From Comamonadaceae bacterium (lineage in GTDB: Bacteria; Pseudomonadota; Gammaproteobacteria; Burkholderiales; Burkholderiaceae_C), in NCBI GenBank assembly GCA_947374705.1, contig CANCDA010000132.1, forward strand, positions 1-6,850: a stretch of DNA of 6,850 bases, written 5' to 3'. A program made the translations under genes and the position numbers. Numbering within the stretch: the stretch's first letter is position 1; each line of letters starts with the position of its first letter. Shown here one piece after another: positions 5,038 through 6,850 of this stretch. Below the pieces are notes generated by a model, which was given only the letters and a program-made list of their open reading frames with translations, was not told the origin of the DNA and made no database searches.

Positions 5038-5912
5038 CCGGCGCTGTGATGACCGATGTGATGACGGACGTGATGCTGCAAATCAGCGGCGCATCCAAAC
5101 GCTTCGGCGGTTTGCAGGCCTTGAGCGGAGTGAGCCTGGAGATAGGGCGCGGCCAGGTCTATGGGCTGATTGGCCCCAACGGTGCGGGCAAGACCACCTT
5201 CTTCAACGTCATCACCGGCCTGGTTACGCCCGACAGCGGAACCTTCACCTTAGCAGGCCAGCCCTACCAACCGACGGCCGTGCATGAAGTGGCCCGCATC
5301 GGCATTGCGCGCACCTTTCAAAACATTCGATTGTTTGCGGACATGACGGTGCTGGAAAACGTGATGGTGGGCCGCCACATTCGCAGCCACTCCGGCCTGT
5401 GGGGTGCGATTCTGCGCACGCCCAGCTTCAAGGCGGAAGAGGCCGCCATTGCGCAGCGCGCGCATGAGCTGCTGGCCTACGTGGGTATCCCTGCACTGGC
5501 CGACTACAAAGCCCGCACTCTGAGCTATGGCGACCAGCGCCGTCTGGAGATTGCCCGTGCCCTTGCGACCGACCCGCAACTGCTGGCGCTGGACGAACCC
5601 GCCGCCGGCATGAACGCCACCGAAAAAGTGCAACTGCGCGGCTTGATCGACCAGATCCGCCGCGATGGCCGCACCGTGCTGCTGATCGAGCACGATGTGC
5701 AACTCGTCATGGGCCTGTGTGACCGCGTGACCGTGCTGGACTACGGGCAGGTGATTGCGCAGGGCACACCTGCGGAGGTGCAAGTTAACGCAAAAGTAAT
5801 TGAGGCTTATTTGGGGGTTGGGGCTACTGCTTCACTGGATCAGGCCGACAGCGCACTCAGCTCCGCGGCTGTCCCCCGGCCTGCGGCCTCCTCCTTGATG
5901 CCGCTGCGCTGA
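5034..5912 (+). CDS. livG: LivG-type ABC importer ATPase (HAAT family)
   Basis: 292 residues. It energises the LivHM channel as a heterodimer with LivF on the cytoplasmic face. Walker A GPNGAGKT is at 47-54, Q-loop Q96 (in IARTFQNIRLF), signature LSYGDQRR at 163-170, Walker B LLALDEP at 183-189 with catalytic E188, and switch H220 (LLIEHD). AAGMNATE (190-197) is a LivG hallmark. The start chosen is the ATG overlapping the livM stop (ATGA), with GGGGG (5022-5026) 7 nt upstream. In-frame ATGs at 5049, 5061 and 5073 are alternatives, and homology to LivG begins only around residue 14 (MLQISGASKRFGG). The first 14 residues come from a 12-bp tandem repeat (VMTDVMTDVM). LivG proteins usually end near the VIEAYLG motif (255-261). 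Here about 31 extra Ala/Ser/Pro-rich residues follow, with no recognisable domain. Confidence 0.93.
   Translation: MTGAVMTDVMTDVMLQISGASKRFGGLQALSGVSLEIGRGQVYGLIGPNGAGKTTFFNVITGLVTPDSGTFTLAGQPYQPTAVHEVARIGIARTFQNIRLFADMTVLENVMVGRHIRSHSGLWGAILRTPSFKAEEAAIAQRAHELLAYVGIPALADYKARTLSYGDQRRLEIARALATDPQLLALDEPAAGMNATEKVQLRGLIDQIRRDGRTVLLIEHDVQLVMGLCDRVTVLDYGQVIAQGTPAEVQVNAKVIEAYLGVGATASLDQADSALSSAAVPRPAASSLMPLR
5046..5075 (+). repeat. 12-bp tandem repeat at the livG start
   Basis: GTGATGACCGAT (5046-5057), GTGATGACGGAC (5058-5069) and a half copy GTGATG (5070-5075). The two full units differ at 2 of 12 positions. The 12-nt unit is a multiple of three, so copy-number change would add or remove V-M-T-D without a frameshift. 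Each unit brings an in-frame ATG. Confidence 0.75.
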
Positions 5913-5931
5913 GCGCGCCGCCGACCTGATC

Positions 5932-6654
5932 ATGATGAACACCGCTTTACTTCAAATCGCCAATCTTCACGTCGCCTACGGCGGCATACAGGCCGTCAAG
6001 GGCGTCGATCTGGAAGTGCATGTTGGCGAGTTGGTTTGCCTGATTGGCTCCAACGGGGCGGGCAAAACCAGCACCATGAAGGCCATCACCGGGCTGCTGC
6101 CCTGCATCGGCGACATCAACTACCTGGGGCGCAGCATCAAAGGGCAGGGCGCTTGGGATTTGGTGAGCCAAGGCCTGGCCATGGTGCCCGAGGGGCGCGG
6201 CGTGTTCACGCGCATGAGCATTGTGGAGAACCTGCACATGGGGGCTTACACCCGTGATGACAAGCCTGAAATTGCCGCTGACATGGAGCATGTGTTTTCA
6301 CTCTTCCCGCGCCTCAAGGAGCGGCGCAATCAGATGGCAGGCACGTTGAGTGGCGGTGAGCAGCAGATGCTGGCCATGGGCCGCGCGCTCATGAGTCGGC
6401 CCAAGCTTTTGCTGCTGGACGAGCCGTCCATGGGCCTGAGTCCGATCATGGTGGACAAAATTTTTGACGTGGTGCGCGAGGTGCGTGCCCAAGGTGTGAC
6501 AGTGCTGCTGGTCGAACAAAACGCCAGTCGCGCTCTGGCCATTGCCGATCGCGCTTACGTGATGGAGTCGGGCCTCATCAGCTTGAGTGGTGACGCGAAA
6601 ACCTTGCGCAATGACCCGGCGGTGCGCGCCGCCTACCTGGGCGAGTCAGCCTGA
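5932..6654 (+). CDS. livF: LivF-type ABC importer ATPase (HAAT family)
   Basis: 240 residues, typical LivF length, the second ATPase of the importer. Walker A GSNGAGKT is at 39-46; the Q-loop region reads VPEGRGVFTRMSIVENL (85-101), with Glu in the usual Gln position as is normal for LivF; the signature LSGGEQQ is at 139-145; Walker B is LLLLDEP (159-165) with E164; the switch region reads VEQN (194-197), lacking the canonical His, again the family norm. SMGLSPIMV (166-174) is a LivF hallmark. The start is ATG 5932 or the adjacent ATG 5935; neither has a clear Shine-Dalgarno, and the 19-nt gap after livG suggests coupled translation. This is the last gene of the plus-strand operon. Confidence 0.94.
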   Translation: MMNTALLQIANLHVAYGGIQAVKGVDLEVHVGELVCLIGSNGAGKTSTMKAITGLLPCIGDINYLGRSIKGQGAWDLVSQGLAMVPEGRGVFTRMSIVENLHMGAYTRDDKPEIAADMEHVFSLFPRLKERRNQMAGTLSGGEQQMLAMGRALMSRPKLLLLDEPSMGLSPIMVDKIFDVVREVRAQGVTVLLVEQNASRALAIADRAYVMESGLISLSGDAKTLRNDPAVRAAYLGESA

Positions 6655-6672
6655 GTCTCGGCCTGAATCTTC
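6649..6672. repeat. Short tandem repeat across the livF stop
   Basis: GCCTGAGTCTCG (6649-6660) is followed by GCCTGAATCTTC (6661-6672), 9 of 12 positions identical. It spans the livF TGA and reaches the stop of the opposing gene. CTGAA-TC-TTCAG within the second unit is a tiny inverted repeat, too small to be a terminator. Probably a local duplication with no function. Confidence 0.3.
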
Positions 6673-6850
6673 AGTCCACCTGAGCGCCCGAGGCTTTAAC
6701 GAGGCCTTCGTATTTCTTCAACTCGCTGCTCATGAAGGCAGCAAAGTCTTGCGGTGTCGTCGGCACGGGTTCAGCCAGCAGGGTAGCAAACCGGGCCTTG
6801 GTCTCTGGCGCGTTGAGTGCCGTCACAAAGGCCTGATTCAACCGCTCTAC
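6671..6850 (-). CDS. Second Bug/TctC-family receptor, C-terminal 59 codons
   Basis: Partial at the right edge. On the minus strand the frame is open from 6850 to the TGA at 6673-6671 and gives 59 residues beginning VERLNQAFVTALNAPETKAR and ending in VKASGAQVD. The pattern L-N-x-P-E-x-K-x-R-F...AEPV..TP.DFAAF...E.....L-V-K-A-S-G-A-x-V-D is the standard C-terminus of Bug receptors. It aligns with the receptor at 332-1309 (LRTPEMTKRYAEVGAEPVGNTPEEMAAW...VIKAGKITVD). This is therefore a paralogous periplasmic receptor, transcribed toward livF with a 16-nt gap between stop codons and no visible terminator. Its transporter partner and substrate are unknown. Confidence 0.88.
   Translation of the reverse strand, partial: VERLNQAFVTALNAPETKARFATLLAEPVPTTPQDFAAFMSSELKKYEGLVKASGAQVD

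Noticed and set aside
6655..6690. Bidirectional terminator between livF and the converging Bug gene
   Set aside because: Only 16 nt separate the stops, and only a 5-bp inverted repeat with a 2-nt loop and no T-run was found.
1..6850. tRNA, rRNA, CRISPR array or riboswitch
   Set aside because: No cloverleaf, conserved rRNA block, regularly spaced repeat array or known aptamer motif was recognised; nearly all bases are coding.

Overview
The window (about 60% G+C, dense one-direction gene packing, ATGA stop/start overlap) looks like a betaproteobacterial chromosome, most likely Burkholderiales/Comamonadaceae. Two Bug-type (TctC-like) periplasmic receptors and a Rieske dioxygenase small subunit next to a transporter operon are typical of that group. 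The taxon is inferred from gene content only.

Layout, left to right: (1) 1-302, the 3' end of a ring-hydroxylating dioxygenase beta subunit; (2) 332-1309, a complete Bug/TctC solute receptor with a signal peptide; (3) 1328-2257, livH, GTG start; (4) 2258-2334, a 77-nt tract of only about 21% G+C with direct and inverted repeats; (5) 2335-3927, a 530-residue Fic-domain protein with an intact catalytic motif and an N-terminal class II autoinhibitory motif; (6) 3931-5037 livM, 5034-5912 livG and 5932-6654 livF; (7) on the minus strand, 6671-6850, the C-terminal 59 codons of a second Bug receptor, converging on livF with a 16-nt gap. There is no gene-free stretch over 300 bases, and no convincing RNA gene, CRISPR array, insertion sequence or terminator.

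LivH and LivM would form the membrane channel and LivG and LivF the ATPase pair of a HAAT-type (branched-chain amino acid family) ABC importer. No LivJ/LivK-type receptor is present; the receptor in the operon is Bug-type, and it sits downstream of an aromatic dioxygenase gene. A plausible reading is that the system imports an aromatic or other organic acid that the dioxygenase pathway consumes.

The most unusual feature is the Fic gene inside the transporter operon, between livH and livM. The palindromic hexamer TCATGA occurs at both edges (2252-2257 and 3929-3934). Removing 2258-3934 in silico fuses livH to livM through an ATGA overlap like the one still present between livM and livG. A good Shine-Dalgarno (GGAG, 2245-2248) sits in front of the vacated ATG at 2254, while present-day livM has none. 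This suggests that an AT-rich regulatory tract plus a Fic AMPylase-type gene was inserted exactly at an ancestral livH/livM junction.
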